Origin: Prosthecobacter sp.
Lineage (GTDB): Bacteria > Verrucomicrobiota > Verrucomicrobiia > Verrucomicrobiales > Verrucomicrobiaceae
Assembly (NCBI GenBank): GCA_021733925.1
Contig: JAIPJY010000005.1
Span: forward strand, 1 to 64,000
Direction: 5' to 3'
DNA length: 64,000 nt
Part shown: positions 1 through 8,865 of the stretch, one piece after another
How positions within the stretch are numbered: position 1 is the first letter of the stretch
How the letters are laid out: the number at the start of each line of letters is the position of its first letter
The notes under the pieces: generated by a model
What the model saw: only the letters and a program-made list of their open reading frames with translations
Database searches by the model: none
Told to the model about the DNA's origin: nothing
Position numbers and translations under genes: made by a program

Positions 1-2
1 GC

Positions 3-110
3 GTGATCCAGCAGATCAAGGCGGCCGCACGAGGCTTTCGCAGCTTCGCGAGCTACCGCCGTCGCATCCTGTTCTTCTGCGGCAAACTTGACCTCAAACC
101 CGTCCTCTAA
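3..110 (+). CDS. ISL3-like transposase, C-terminal end (partial)
   Basis: The window opens inside a reading frame that stops at TAA 108-110. The 35 visible residues include ARGFRSFASYRRRILFFCG and end KLDLKPVL. This basic, aromatic tail resembles the C-terminus of ISL3-family (IS204/IS1001/IS1165 group) DDE transposases. No catalytic residues fall in the window, so completeness cannot be judged, and I could not pick out a terminal inverted repeat downstream. Assignment rests on family memory of the tail only. Confidence 0.6.
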   Translation: MIQQIKAAARGFRSFASYRRRILFFCGKLDLKPVL

Positions 111-606
111 TCACACGACAATCCCCGAAGAACCATTTTATTCAACCCCTGAGTCATAAGCGCTCTCCAGAGCTTGTGATCGTCAGGCGCGCGGACCCTC
201 ACCGGTCCCGCGCCTCTTTCGTTTGTCCCCGGCCCGCCAAAGTCAACGCCTCTAACATACAAGGGGCAGCGTGAGCAGAGTGGGCACAGATCGAATTCAT
301 TCTCTGCTCCCTCTGCCCTGTCCTTCATAGCTTTAGCGAAGAATGGACTCTCCGCTCCTCTGCGGCAAAATCGGACGTCTCTCGCGACCTCCAACCGCCC
401 TGTCGCACCACTCTTCCACGCACGCTTTCCGTAACCCGCTCACCTCCCCCATTCCTTTGCCCTCCATTCCGTTGCCAAAAAACTACTCCCCCGCCTCCAC
501 CCATCGCCCCACAGCCACACCATTCGTCATTCGACATTATTTAGTCATTCGGTTTTACTCATTCGTCATTTGAATCGCCCCTGATTCAATTCGCCCTGCC
601 CTAACA
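111..606. other. Intergenic region without a supported gene
   Basis: No convincing coding frame is present on either strand; short open frames here are low-complexity and pyrimidine-rich. The region probably contains the right end of the transposase element, but no boundary repeat is evident. Its last 90 bases hold one arm of a dispersed ATTCGTCATTC-type repeat, listed separately. Confidence 0.5.
519..576. repeat. Dispersed ATGACGAAT-type repeat, single arm
   Basis: Contains CATTCGTCATTCG, then TAGTCATTCGGTTTTACTC, then ATTCGTCATT. The same block occurs as the right arm of palindromic elements at 17192-17365 and 26047-26231. No matching left arm (ATGACGAATGAGTAAATCC) is seen upstream, so this looks like a half element. 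Confidence 0.6.
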
Positions 607-2271
607 ATGCCCACTCCCCATCGCTGGAAATCCCTCGCCCTGCGCCTCTGGCGTATCGCGTTGCTGGCGCTGGCGGTCATGGCCATCCGGCGCTCGCACT
701 CGCCTGCGGCGGTGGAGCTGACGGTGGACCGGGTGCATGACTTTTTCCCTGCCGCTGTGGCCATGACCTCCCAAAACGGCATGCAGGTGGTGAAGGATGC
801 CTCGGGCATCACGCTCGGCCATGTCATGCAGACCTCCCCGGAGGCAGATGACATCATCGGCTACTCCGGGCCGACGAACACGCTCATCGCGCTCGACTCA
901 CGCGGCAAGGTTCTGGGGCTGCGCATCCTGAGCAGTGGCGACACGACGGATCATCTGGCGGAGGTGGTGCGGGAGCGTGCGTTCTTCAAGCAGTTCACGG
1001 ACAAGAAAGCCGCCGAGCTGGCGAACCTCCAGCCCGACGCCGTTTCTGGGGCGACGCTGACGAGCAGCGCGATCTCCGAAGGGGTGCTGCGCCGCATGGG
1101 CAAAAGCGCGACGACCTCGCTGCGGTTTCCTGACACGATCACGCTGGATGAAGTCAAAAAACTCGAACCCCGGGCAGCAAAGCTGCGCGAATCCAAAGCG
1201 CACCCCGGTTCCCAGGAAGTGCTGGATGAGACAGGAGCGGTGATTGCCTTGGCAGTGCGCACAGCGCCAGCATCCGATGGAACGGTCGGCTACAAAGGGC
1301 CGAGCGACACTTTCATGCTGATGGATGCCAGCGGCACGACTCTGCGCGGCATCGCCTTGCGGCGGAGTTATGACACGGAACAGTATGTGGGCTACGTCAC
1401 CGGCGATGCGGCGTTTTTGAAGACGTTTGACGGCATGACGACGGAGAAGATCGCGCACATCGACTTCAATACCGCCGGCGTCGAAGGCGTTTCCGGGGCG
1501 ACGCAGACGAGCTACGGCATCGCCGAAGGGATACGAGTGCGTGCTGAGTCACTGCTCCATGAAGTGGAGGCCCGACGCAGCTGGTGGCAGCAGATTCGCT
1601 GGCGCTGGCAGGACAGCGGCCATGTGGCGATCCTGCTGGCGGCTTTTGTGATGGCCTTCACGCCGCTGCGGGGCCGGGCATGGTGCCGCCACCTGCACCA
1701 TGTGCTGCTGGTGATTTATGGCGGGTTCATCGCCGGTGAAATGCTTTCGCAAGGACTGCTCGCGGGCTGGGCAACGCATGGCACTCCCTGGCGCAATGCG
1801 CACGGGCTGGTGCTGCTCGCGGCCGTGGCGCTGCTGGGGCCGGTGTTTACCAGCAAGCAGCTCTACTGCCACCACATCTGCCCGCACGGTGCCTTGCAGC
1901 AGCTTCTGGTACGGCGGCTGCCGTGGCAGTGGTCGCCCTCGAAAAGACTCGACAAGCTGCTGTCCAAGCTGCCCTTCGTGCTGCTCGCGCTGGTCCTGTT
2001 CAGTGTGGTCTGGGCGCTGCCGGTGAATCTGAACGCGCTGGAACCCTTTGATGCGTATCTGTTTCGCGTGGCTGGCTGGGCGAGCATCATCATCGCCATC
2101 GGCGGCCTGCTGTGGTCCCTGTTCACCCCGCTGGCGTACTGCCGCTATGGCTGCCCGACGGGGGCGTTGTTCAAACTGCTGCGCTTCACGGGAGATGGAG
2201 ATCGCTTTGGCGTACGCGATTGGCTAGCCGCGCTGTGTGTGACGTTCGTTCTTCTCTTGGCTCCGGGCTGA
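607..2271 (+). CDS. NosR/NirI-like FMN-binding polyferredoxin membrane protein
   Basis: A 554-residue inner-membrane electron-transfer protein. An N-terminal hydrophobic segment (about 15-27) is followed by two FMN-binding-type domains, each ending in the motif that takes covalent flavin in RnfG/NosR-like proteins: SGATLTS at 148-153 and SGATQTS at 297-302. The C-terminal half has several membrane segments and two CX3CP iron-sulfur motifs (C421/C425 and C512/C516) of the NapH/NosR type. NosR proteins pass electrons to periplasmic reductases. No nos, nap or nir gene lies beside it here, so the acceptor is unknown. The ATG at 607 gives a sensible signal anchor. Confidence 0.85.
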   Translation: MPTPHRWKSLALRLWRIALLALAVMAIRRSHSPAAVELTVDRVHDFFPAAVAMTSQNGMQVVKDASGITLGHVMQTSPEADDIIGYSGPTNTLIALDSRGKVLGLRILSSGDTTDHLAEVVRERAFFKQFTDKKAAELANLQPDAVSGATLTSSAISEGVLRRMGKSATTSLRFPDTITLDEVKKLEPRAAKLRESKAHPGSQEVLDETGAVIALAVRTAPASDGTVGYKGPSDTFMLMDASGTTLRGIALRRSYDTEQYVGYVTGDAAFLKTFDGMTTEKIAHIDFNTAGVEGVSGATQTSYGIAEGIRVRAESLLHEVEARRSWWQQIRWRWQDSGHVAILLAAFVMAFTPLRGRAWCRHLHHVLLVIYGGFIAGEMLSQGLLAGWATHGTPWRNAHGLVLLAAVALLGPVFTSKQLYCHHICPHGALQQLLVRRLPWQWSPSKRLDKLLSKLPFVLLALVLFSVVWALPVNLNALEPFDAYLFRVAGWASIIIAIGGLLWSLFTPLAYCRYGCPTGALFKLLRFTGDGDRFGVRDWLAALCVTFVLLLAPG

Positions 2272-2295
2272 AACCGGACTACCAACACAACTGAC

Positions 2296-3084
2296 ATGCC
2301 CCTCATTTCCAAATTAGAGTCCAAATACGGCCGTTTCGCCATTCCCGGCCTGATACAGATCATCGCCGGGTTTCAATTGCTGGTGCTCTTCATGGTCATG
2401 GTGATGCCGCCGGAGGGTAAGGCGGCGTATTTGCAGTTTCTTGAGCTGAATCCAACGCGGGTGCTGCACGGCGAGGTCTGGCGGCTGTTCACTCATATCT
2501 TCATCCCCGGGAATTTTTCGCTCATCTGGGCGCTGATTGGCGCGATGTTCATGATGTGGATTGGCCGCGGTTTGGAATCGGCCTGGGGTGCGTTTCGCGT
2601 CAATCTCTACGTCTTCGGCTGGATGTTTGCCGTCACCTTGGGAACGCTGGTTTTTCACTGGCCTGCCTCGGGGATGTTTCTCTTCCAAACCTTGCTGTTT
2701 GCCTTTGCGAGCCTGTTTCCGAATGAGGAAATCTACATCTCCCTCATTCTGCCGGTCAAAATGAAATGGGTGGCAGTCCTGACCGCGGGGATGACAGCCT
2801 TCATGGTCATGGGCAAACCCGCGCTGCTGTTTCCGGTGCTGCTGGCGCATCTGAATTTTTTCGTCGCGTTCGGCCCAGGGTTCCTCAGCGAACGGGCGCG
2901 CATGGCCCAGGTGGCCTCACGCCGTGGCAAGTTTGAGTCTGCCCAGCTCCCCCAGGGCACCTTTTTCCATCAATGCTCGGTCTGCAAAAAGACGGAGCTG
3001 GATGATGCGCAGCTGGAGTTCCGTGTGCTGGATTCCGGAGATGAAATCTGCAGCGTGTGCCGCGCGAAGCAGACCGGAGGGTAA
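2296..3084 (+). CDS. Rhomboid-like membrane protein with C-terminal zinc ribbon
   Basis: A 262-residue, six-helix membrane protein of rhomboid type. The family hallmark WR..TH.F is present at about 62-69, a candidate nucleophile Ser125 sits in PASG (usually GxSG) and His185 sits in AHLN at the position of the rhomboid catalytic histidine. The H/N residues of helix 2 that form the oxyanion hole in GlpG are replaced by hydrophobic residues, so proteolysis is uncertain. A cytoplasmic tail carries two CxxC pairs (227/230, 252/255), probably a zinc ribbon. It follows the NosR-like gene by 24 bases and its end overlaps the leader of the recombinase gene. Confidence 0.75.
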   Translation: MPLISKLESKYGRFAIPGLIQIIAGFQLLVLFMVMVMPPEGKAAYLQFLELNPTRVLHGEVWRLFTHIFIPGNFSLIWALIGAMFMMWIGRGLESAWGAFRVNLYVFGWMFAVTLGTLVFHWPASGMFLFQTLLFAFASLFPNEEIYISLILPVKMKWVAVLTAGMTAFMVMGKPALLFPVLLAHLNFFVAFGPGFLSERARMAQVASRRGKFESAQLPQGTFFHQCSVCKKTELDDAQLEFRVLDSGDEICSVCRAKQTGG

Positions 3085-3089
3085 ACGCC

Positions 3090-3977
3090 ATGGATGACAA
3101 GCTCGCCACCGAGTTTCTGGAATTCATGGAGGTGGAGCGCCGCTCCTCGGAACGCACCCTGGCAAACTACGAGCTGGCCCTGCGGCAGTTCCGCGAATGG
3201 CGCACACCGTTCAAGGGCTGGAGCGAACTCACCGCCGATGACTTCCGCGCGTTCCTCTTCGATCTGATGAAGCGTGAACGCGGTCGGGCGACGATCCGGC
3301 TGCAGTTCGCGGCGCTACGCAGTTTTTTCAAATGGCTCACGCGCCGGCGCGGCTGGAAAACCAATCCGCTGCTGGAAGTGCAACTGCCCAAGCGGGAAAA
3401 AAAGCTGCCCGTGGTGCTCACGGTGACGCAGGTGGAGGCCATGCTGGCGCTGCCGCTGAGCATGGAGAAATCCAAGCGCGATGCCGTGTGGGCACCCGAG
3501 CGTGACACGGCGATCCTGGAGCTGTTTTACAGCACCGGCATGCGTCTCAGCGAGCTGGTGAGCCTGAACGTGGCGGACATCGACACCTACACCGAAACCG
3601 TGCGCGTCTTCGGCAAAGGCAAAAAGGAAAGGCTATGCCCCGTCGGCTCCAAAGCACTGGAAGCGGTGCAGCGCTACCGTGCGAAGGCTGGCGTGCATGA
3701 CGGCGCACTGTTTCTCAGCAAGCTGCGCACACGCATCACGGGGCAGGCGGTGGACGATGTGATCACGAAATACTGGCGTGCCTCCGGCCTGCCGGTCCAC
3801 CTCACCCCGCACAAGCTGCGCCACAGCTTTGCCACGCATCTGCTGAACAATGGTGCGGACCTGCGCAGCGTGCAGGAGCTGCTGGGGCATGCGAGCCTTT
3901 CGACCACGCAGATCTACACGCACGTCTCGACGCAGCGCATGAAGGAAGTCTATGAGGCCGCGCACCCGCGGGCGTGA
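3090..3977 (+). CDS. xerC: Tyrosine recombinase, XerC/XerD type
   Basis: A 295-residue site-specific recombinase. It has an N-terminal SAM-like DNA-binding domain (about 1-90) and a C-terminal catalytic domain with the full R-H-R-H-Y set: Arg152, His241, Arg244, His267 and nucleophile Tyr276. Length and architecture match chromosomal XerC/XerD, which resolve chromosome dimers at dif, more than phage integrases. The ATG at 3090 is preferred because GGAGG at 3076-3080 lies nine bases upstream. XerC and XerD cannot be separated by eye. Confidence 0.88.
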   Translation: MDDKLATEFLEFMEVERRSSERTLANYELALRQFREWRTPFKGWSELTADDFRAFLFDLMKRERGRATIRLQFAALRSFFKWLTRRRGWKTNPLLEVQLPKREKKLPVVLTVTQVEAMLALPLSMEKSKRDAVWAPERDTAILELFYSTGMRLSELVSLNVADIDTYTETVRVFGKGKKERLCPVGSKALEAVQRYRAKAGVHDGALFLSKLRTRITGQAVDDVITKYWRASGLPVHLTPHKLRHSFATHLLNNGADLRSVQELLGHASLSTTQIYTHVSTQRMKEVYEAAHPRA

Positions 3978-4060
3978 GTTTCCAGGGCAGACTGTGGCGG
4001 CAAAAGCCTGAGTGAGGGATTGAAGCCAGCCAAGAGTCGGTTTAGCATGGCCTTGATCTC

Positions 4061-4312
4061 ATGACCTCATTGCTTGAAATCGAATTCCCAGTCACCTTGA
4101 CGTTGCACGCAAAGAGCCGTGCAGACGTGGAGCAGCGCAGCCGCTTCCTGCTGGCGGTGAAGTACTTCGAACTCGGAGAAGTCAGTTCAGGACAGGCGGC
4201 AAAAATGTGCGGCATGGGCCGGGTGGCCTTTCTCGCCGAATGCAGCCGCAGTGGCGTTCCAGTAAGCGAACTGGACGGTGATGATCTCGAACGGGAATTC
4301 GCCGATGGCTGA
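4061..4312 (+). CDS. UPF0175-family antitoxin
   Basis: An 83-residue protein matching UPF0175: a beta-rich start followed by a helix-turn-helix-like part with the family pattern KYFELGEVSSGQAAKMCG. UPF0175 proteins are antitoxins usually paired with DUF3368 PIN-domain toxins, and such a gene follows here with an 8-base overlap. It probably neutralises the toxin and represses the pair. Confidence 0.82.
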   Translation: MTSLLEIEFPVTLTLHAKSRADVEQRSRFLLAVKYFELGEVSSGQAAKMCGMGRVAFLAECSRSGVPVSELDGDDLEREFADG

Positions 4313-4769
4313 TTTCTTTGCCAACCCCGTCGTCTGCAACACGGGCCCGCTCATTGCCCTGAGCCGTGTCAACCTCGGGCATTTGCTGTCCAAGGTGTTT
4401 TCGCGAGTGCTGACTACGCAGGCAGTGGTCGCAGAGCTGACCGCCAAAGATGCGGGTGACTCCGAGGAGGTCCGGCAAACGCTCAAGCATGTTGAAATCG
4501 TGCAGACATCAGCACCCGACCCGCTGCTCGTCACCGAACTGGATGCCGGCGAAGCATCCGTCATTCAGGCGGCGCGCGATCTTGGCATCACGGGTGTCTT
4601 GATTGACGAACGCCGGGCACGACGTATCGCAGCAGAGGCCTATCATTTGGAAGTGCGGGGCACCTGCGCAGTACTCTTGAAGGCAAAGCGTGAGGGCATG
4701 CTCTCATACATCAGGCCGGTGCTGGAAAATCTTGTGTCCAATGCTATTTCATCGGCCCGCAACTCATGA
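4305..4769 (+). CDS. DUF3368-type PIN-domain toxin
   Basis: A 154-residue PIN-domain protein, probably an RNase. Acidic positions typical of PIN nucleases are seen: VCNTGPLIAL (family D replaced by N at the first site), LDAGEASVI and VLIDERRARRIA. The Asn in place of the first Asp of the D-TGP motif is common in DUF3368 and may tune activity. The start at 4305 (MADFFANP) overlaps the antitoxin end, as in other co-translated toxin-antitoxin pairs. Confidence 0.82.
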   Translation: MADFFANPVVCNTGPLIALSRVNLGHLLSKVFSRVLTTQAVVAELTAKDAGDSEEVRQTLKHVEIVQTSAPDPLLVTELDAGEASVIQAARDLGITGVLIDERRARRIAAEAYHLEVRGTCAVLLKAKREGMLSYIRPVLENLVSNAISSARNS

Positions 4770-4823
4770 GTGAATGCCTGCGCCAGGCAGGGGAGTAACG
4801 TCGGTTCAGCCTGCTGCTCGTCC

Positions 4824-7142
4824 TCACTTCTTCACCCAGGTCGCAATCGGCGTGGCCGTATGGGCAGCCGGTTCATCCATGGCAAAGGTGATGCAGAGGC
4901 TTTGCGGACCTTTGGCACCCTCGACCGTTGCCTTGAGCACATGAACTTTTTCCCGCAAAAGATCGCGGGCCTGCGGGTTGGCGGCTTCGGGCGGCTCGGC
5001 AGAGCTGAAGGTCGCCGAAGCGGGGGATACAATCGTGGCGACGAGGGTCTTGCCGCCCTGGGTGAGCTTGGCCGTGGTGCCGCTGGCGCTGATCTCCGCC
5101 TTGGTGTGCATGCTCCAGACGATGCTGCCGGTGTTTTTCATGACGAGGTCATCCTGCAGAACAATGTAGGGCTTCGCCCCACGCACAACCATGAGCCCCC
5201 GGTGGACATCCTTCGCAGGCTTGGAGTAAGCCTTGGTCATGTCCACCACGGCCAGGCCCAGCTCGGGTGTTGAGCCACCGAGCAGCACCGAAGCTTTGGC
5301 ATCCATATCCTGCTGGTTGCCGTCAATGACGAGCGAGTTCTGACCCAGCGTGTTTTCAAGGTAAAGAGCAAAGCGCTTGGTGCGGTCTGCGCCGGGTTTG
5401 ACTTCAAAGCCGGGAGTTCGGTCTGTTTCACCACCGAGCTCGATGCCCCAGCGCTGTCCGCCGGCCTCCAGCACAAAACTGCCAATGTCGAGCTGCGCCG
5501 TCGTGTCTTCATTGTCGCCGCCTTTGACCGCGATGAAGTAATCCGTCTTTTCCCAGCCGGAGCGTGAGGTGGCCACGAAACCACCGGGCTGCGCGTAGTC
5601 CAGGGTGTCCGCCGTGCCGTCTCCAGCGGCGTGCGGGTTGTAGTAGATGAAGTTGCCGACCTGGCCAAAGTAGGAAGCCGTCACCGGCTGCTTGCCTGTG
5701 GCTGCAACGGCAGGAAGGCCGGGATTGCCGGCGATGCCACTCAGCCAGGTGGCGACCCACGGACGGGCGGAGGCAGCACTCGTGGCATCCCCAAAATTGA
5801 AAGTCTGACCGCTGGGGCCCATCATGTGCATGCGGGCGGTATTGAACTGCGGAATGCCTTCCAGCAGGCTGATGTTGAGATCGCGTCCCGAAGCAGCCTT
5901 GAGGGATTCTGAGAGCATCGCCACGTAATCCATCACCGTTTCACCGGCCTGCAGCCCTTCGGGCCAGACACCTGCCGGGGCAAAACGGACGATGCCTTTG
6001 CCAAAGACCTTGGCGGCCGCATCCGCCGCTTTTTTGGCGATGGCCGGGTCCTCATCCGCAAGGCAGATGGCGGAGAGCAGCAGCGCAGAGGCGGCGGCCA
6101 TTTGCTTGCTGTCTGGCAGCAGTTTGCTCACATCCGGCTTCGCCTGGGGTTTCGCGGGTGCCTTCGCCGGCGCCTTCGTTCCAGTCTGGCCACCAGAGGT
6201 GCCTTTGGCACTCTCGGGGATTTCATCACCCTCGAGATGAGCGATCAGGGCCCCGATGCCTTTTTCCGCGAGATAGGTGCGGACGCCAGCAGCCTGCTCG
6301 GTGTTCAATCCGGCGCGGAACCAGTCATACCCCAGCGCAGTGGCCACGACCAAGTCGGTCACATTGTCCATGAGGTCGGGATGCCAGTCACGGAAGGAGA
6401 CTTTGTCGGTCAGGGCCAGAAGTTCCTTGGTGCCTTTGTCCTGCCATTTCAAATCGCCATCGCAGTAGTGCAAGGCTCCGAGCAGCCCCATGCGATAAAC
6501 GGCCTTGGGGCCCTCACCACCGGTGTCGCCGTTGATGCGGGCCAGCTCCGGATCCAGAAGCAGATCTTCCCCTGAAGCTTTCATGGCCTCCATGATTTTC
6601 GCCAGCACTGGATCCACCGCGATCTGCCCTTTCAGCGCCGCCCAGCCAGCCGCGTTGTGAATCAAGCGCGGCCGCACTTTGGCGATGCCGCTGAGGTAAT
6701 CGTTGGTCGAGGGCCCCTTGAATTTCGACACAGGAACCACCGCGATCGCGGGCCTTGGGGGCGCTGGCTTTTTCACGACGGCGGTTTTGGCCCCGCCTTT
6801 TGGAGCGGCGGGTGGCGCTGCTGGCGGAGTACCGGCTGGTGTCGCAGGCATGGCCACGGCGGGGGTGGCCGCAGGGGCGGCCTGCATCGCAGCATAGCGC
6901 CCCTTGGCGTATTCAAAGTCGGCCGGGCTCAGGGTGGCAATGGCCACGTCGAACTCGCGCCCATCCTTTGTCTTGATCTTAAGCATCTTGGCAACCGCAT
7001 CGACCGAAACGAGGGTCGCCTCCACCGTTTTGCCGGAAGTGTTCGTCCAGGTGTGGAATTCTTCCGCGAGCTGCGCACTGACGCTGGAAGCAGCGATCAG
7101 GCAGACGGAAGCAAGAGAAAGGAAACGCGAGGCGGTTTTCAT
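4824..7142 (-). CDS. Secreted SHD1-domain protein with heparinase II/III-like C-terminus
   Basis: A 772-residue secreted protein starting with a signal peptide (MKTASRFLSL ... VSAQ). Residues about 25-80 form an SHD1-type small domain (TWTNTSGKTVEATLVSV, then KDGREFDVAIATL) common in Verrucomicrobia and Planctomycetes. An Ala/Pro-rich linker follows, then an alpha-helical region and a beta-rich end resembling heparinase II/III and alginate-lyase folds, including PSGQTFNFGDATS and an FVATSRSGWEKTDYF stretch. Glycosaminoglycan- or uronate-lyase activity is plausible, but catalytic residues were not confirmed. The start at 7142 is chosen because the signal peptide begins there. Confidence 0.68.
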   Translation of the reverse strand: MKTASRFLSLASVCLIAASSVSAQLAEEFHTWTNTSGKTVEATLVSVDAVAKMLKIKTKDGREFDVAIATLSPADFEYAKGRYAAMQAAPAATPAVAMPATPAGTPPAAPPAAPKGGAKTAVVKKPAPPRPAIAVVPVSKFKGPSTNDYLSGIAKVRPRLIHNAAGWAALKGQIAVDPVLAKIMEAMKASGEDLLLDPELARINGDTGGEGPKAVYRMGLLGALHYCDGDLKWQDKGTKELLALTDKVSFRDWHPDLMDNVTDLVVATALGYDWFRAGLNTEQAAGVRTYLAEKGIGALIAHLEGDEIPESAKGTSGGQTGTKAPAKAPAKPQAKPDVSKLLPDSKQMAAASALLLSAICLADEDPAIAKKAADAAAKVFGKGIVRFAPAGVWPEGLQAGETVMDYVAMLSESLKAASGRDLNISLLEGIPQFNTARMHMMGPSGQTFNFGDATSAASARPWVATWLSGIAGNPGLPAVAATGKQPVTASYFGQVGNFIYYNPHAAGDGTADTLDYAQPGGFVATSRSGWEKTDYFIAVKGGDNEDTTAQLDIGSFVLEAGGQRWGIELGGETDRTPGFEVKPGADRTKRFALYLENTLGQNSLVIDGNQQDMDAKASVLLGGSTPELGLAVVDMTKAYSKPAKDVHRGLMVVRGAKPYIVLQDDLVMKNTGSIVWSMHTKAEISASGTTAKLTQGGKTLVATIVSPASATFSSAEPPEAANPQARDLLREKVHVLKATVEGAKGPQSLCITFAMDEPAAHTATPIATWVKK

Positions 7143-7247
7143 GACGAGTGGGTTGAGTGACGCTAAAGCAGCGGCTAGGAGCATCTAGGTCAAGCATAAA
7201 CGCAGCTCGCCTGCCCGAGTTTGGCGGAAAGACGCGTACCCAACCAA

Positions 7248-7880
7248 CTAATTTCTGGTCACCAACGCGAGACGAAAGCGCCCATCATACTGGCCGCCGG
7301 CGTGAAGGTTGCAGCATTTCAGGCAGGCCGTGGGGCGGCGGAATTTGCGCACACGCTGCACCGTGGTCTGGCAGGCGGGGCAGGCGTAGGTCAGCTTGCG
7401 CTCGACCTCCTTGCGCGGCAGCGGCAGGCGGTGCTGTGCTTTTTCACCGGGGATGCCGAGATCGGCACAGGCCTGCCGCCATTCGCGGCCATGCGGCTCG
7501 ATGCGGCGGCGGCCGCTGCGATGGTAGGCGATCAAATGCGCCAGCTCATGCTTCAAGGTGCGCTCGACCTGGCCTTCAAACTCACGCAGAAGGGGGTTCA
7601 GTTCAATGGCCCAGCCCGGATAGCGAGCATAGCCCGCCGTGCTGCGCAGCCGTGCATTCCATGCCACCGTGACGAGTTTGGCCCCGCCCGGCAGGTCCAG
7701 CGCCAGCAGCATGGCCCGCGTCTGCTCCTCCAGTGCCTCATCACGGCCATCGGGGATGGCTTCTTCCTCTGCAGCCGCCGGTGCTGGCGCGGGCGTCAGA
7801 TCCCGCACCGTGCGAAACGGCACCCAGTGCGGCAGCGCTGAGAAATCAAAATTCAGCTGGGAGAGATCGAGCATGCTCAC
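7248..7880 (-). CDS. SprT-like zinc metalloprotease
   Basis: A 210-residue SprT-family protein. The zinc site HELAH (His111, Glu112, His115) is followed by a likely third ligand His130 in EPHGREW, as in SprT/Spartan. A C-terminal zinc ribbon has CPAC and CLKCC. Function in bacteria is unclear; the fold is that of Spartan proteases, which degrade DNA-protein crosslinks. The GTG at 7880 overlaps the stop of the serine acetyltransferase gene (GTGA), suggesting coupled translation; ATG at 7874 is an alternative two codons in. Confidence 0.85.
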   Translation of the reverse strand: MSMLDLSQLNFDFSALPHWVPFRTVRDLTPAPAPAAAEEEAIPDGRDEALEEQTRAMLLALDLPGGAKLVTVAWNARLRSTAGYARYPGWAIELNPLLREFEGQVERTLKHELAHLIAYHRSGRRRIEPHGREWRQACADLGIPGEKAQHRLPLPRKEVERKLTYACPACQTTVQRVRKFRRPTACLKCCNLHAGGQYDGRFRLALVTRN

Positions 7881-8833
7881 TTCTTCTTTTTGACCTGCAC
7901 CTTGTGTTCCTGTTCACCGAGGGCGTAAAGCATGTCTGGGGCCACGGATTCAAGGATGAATACGTTTGCACCAATGGTGCTGCGCGCACCAATGACAGTG
8001 TCTCCGCCGACAATCGTCGCATTGGCATACACGGTGACGTGGTCTTCGAGTGTGGGGTGGCGCTTCTTGCCACGCAGCGCCTGCCCGGCGGCCAGGGAGC
8101 GTGCGACGAGGCCGACGCCCTGGTAAAGCTTCACGTGATTGCCCAATGTCGAGGTCTCGCCGATGACCACGCCGGTGCCGTGGTCGATGAAGAAATGGGT
8201 GCCGATCTCTGCGCCGGGATGCATGTCGATGCCCGTTCGGCTGTGCGCCCACTCCGTCATCATGCGCGGGATCACCGGCACGTTTTTCAGGTAGAGCACA
8301 TGCGCCGTGCGCTGAATCGCAATGGCTTCGAGTCCGGGATAGGCGAGGATGATTTCCTCAAAGCCACGCGCCGCCGGATCGCCGGCATAGGCTGCCTCGA
8401 CATCCATTTTCAGCAGCGCACGCACGTCAGCCAGTCTCATCAAGAAACTGCACACCACGTCGGCTGCTTCCGCGTCACGATTCTCATGGCTGCCATTCAG
8501 CCGCAGGCTGCGGCGCACTTCCACATTCAGGCGCTCACGAATGCTGGCAACGAGCTCGTTCGTCATCAGTTCCAGCTCCTGGGAAGACACTGCTTCATCC
8601 GAAAAGAAGCCGGGAAAGAGCAGGTGCAGCAGATCTTCGCAGAGCGTGGCGATGGCGCGCTTCGACGGCAGATTGCCGCAATCGACGTGGTTGATCCCGC
8701 CCACCTCGTGATACGAGGCCATCAGGCTGGAGACGATTTCATTTTGGCGGCAATCCATGGGTGCAGTCAGCGATACCGTGCTGAGAACTGGATTCAAGCG
8801 CGGGGGTGAGATGATTGCTGTGAATAACTTCAC
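7877..8833 (-). CDS. cysE: Serine O-acetyltransferase
   Basis: A 318-residue enzyme making O-acetylserine from serine and acetyl-CoA, the committed step of cysteine synthesis. The left-handed beta-helix spans about 200-300 and has the catalytic histidine in IDHGTG (His218) and MHPGAEIG at 204-211. The helical N-terminal part is longer than in E. coli CysE and resembles the long serine acetyltransferases of other phyla. A KKKK tail ends the protein. It is co-oriented with, and overlaps, the SprT-like gene. Confidence 0.9.
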   Translation of the reverse strand: MKLFTAIISPPRLNPVLSTVSLTAPMDCRQNEIVSSLMASYHEVGGINHVDCGNLPSKRAIATLCEDLLHLLFPGFFSDEAVSSQELELMTNELVASIRERLNVEVRRSLRLNGSHENRDAEAADVVCSFLMRLADVRALLKMDVEAAYAGDPAARGFEEIILAYPGLEAIAIQRTAHVLYLKNVPVIPRMMTEWAHSRTGIDMHPGAEIGTHFFIDHGTGVVIGETSTLGNHVKLYQGVGLVARSLAAGQALRGKKRHPTLEDHVTVYANATIVGGDTVIGARSTIGANVFILESVAPDMLYALGEQEHKVQVKKKK

Positions 8834-8865
8834 GGTTTGAAGCTTCGTCTGGCAATCGAGGCCGG

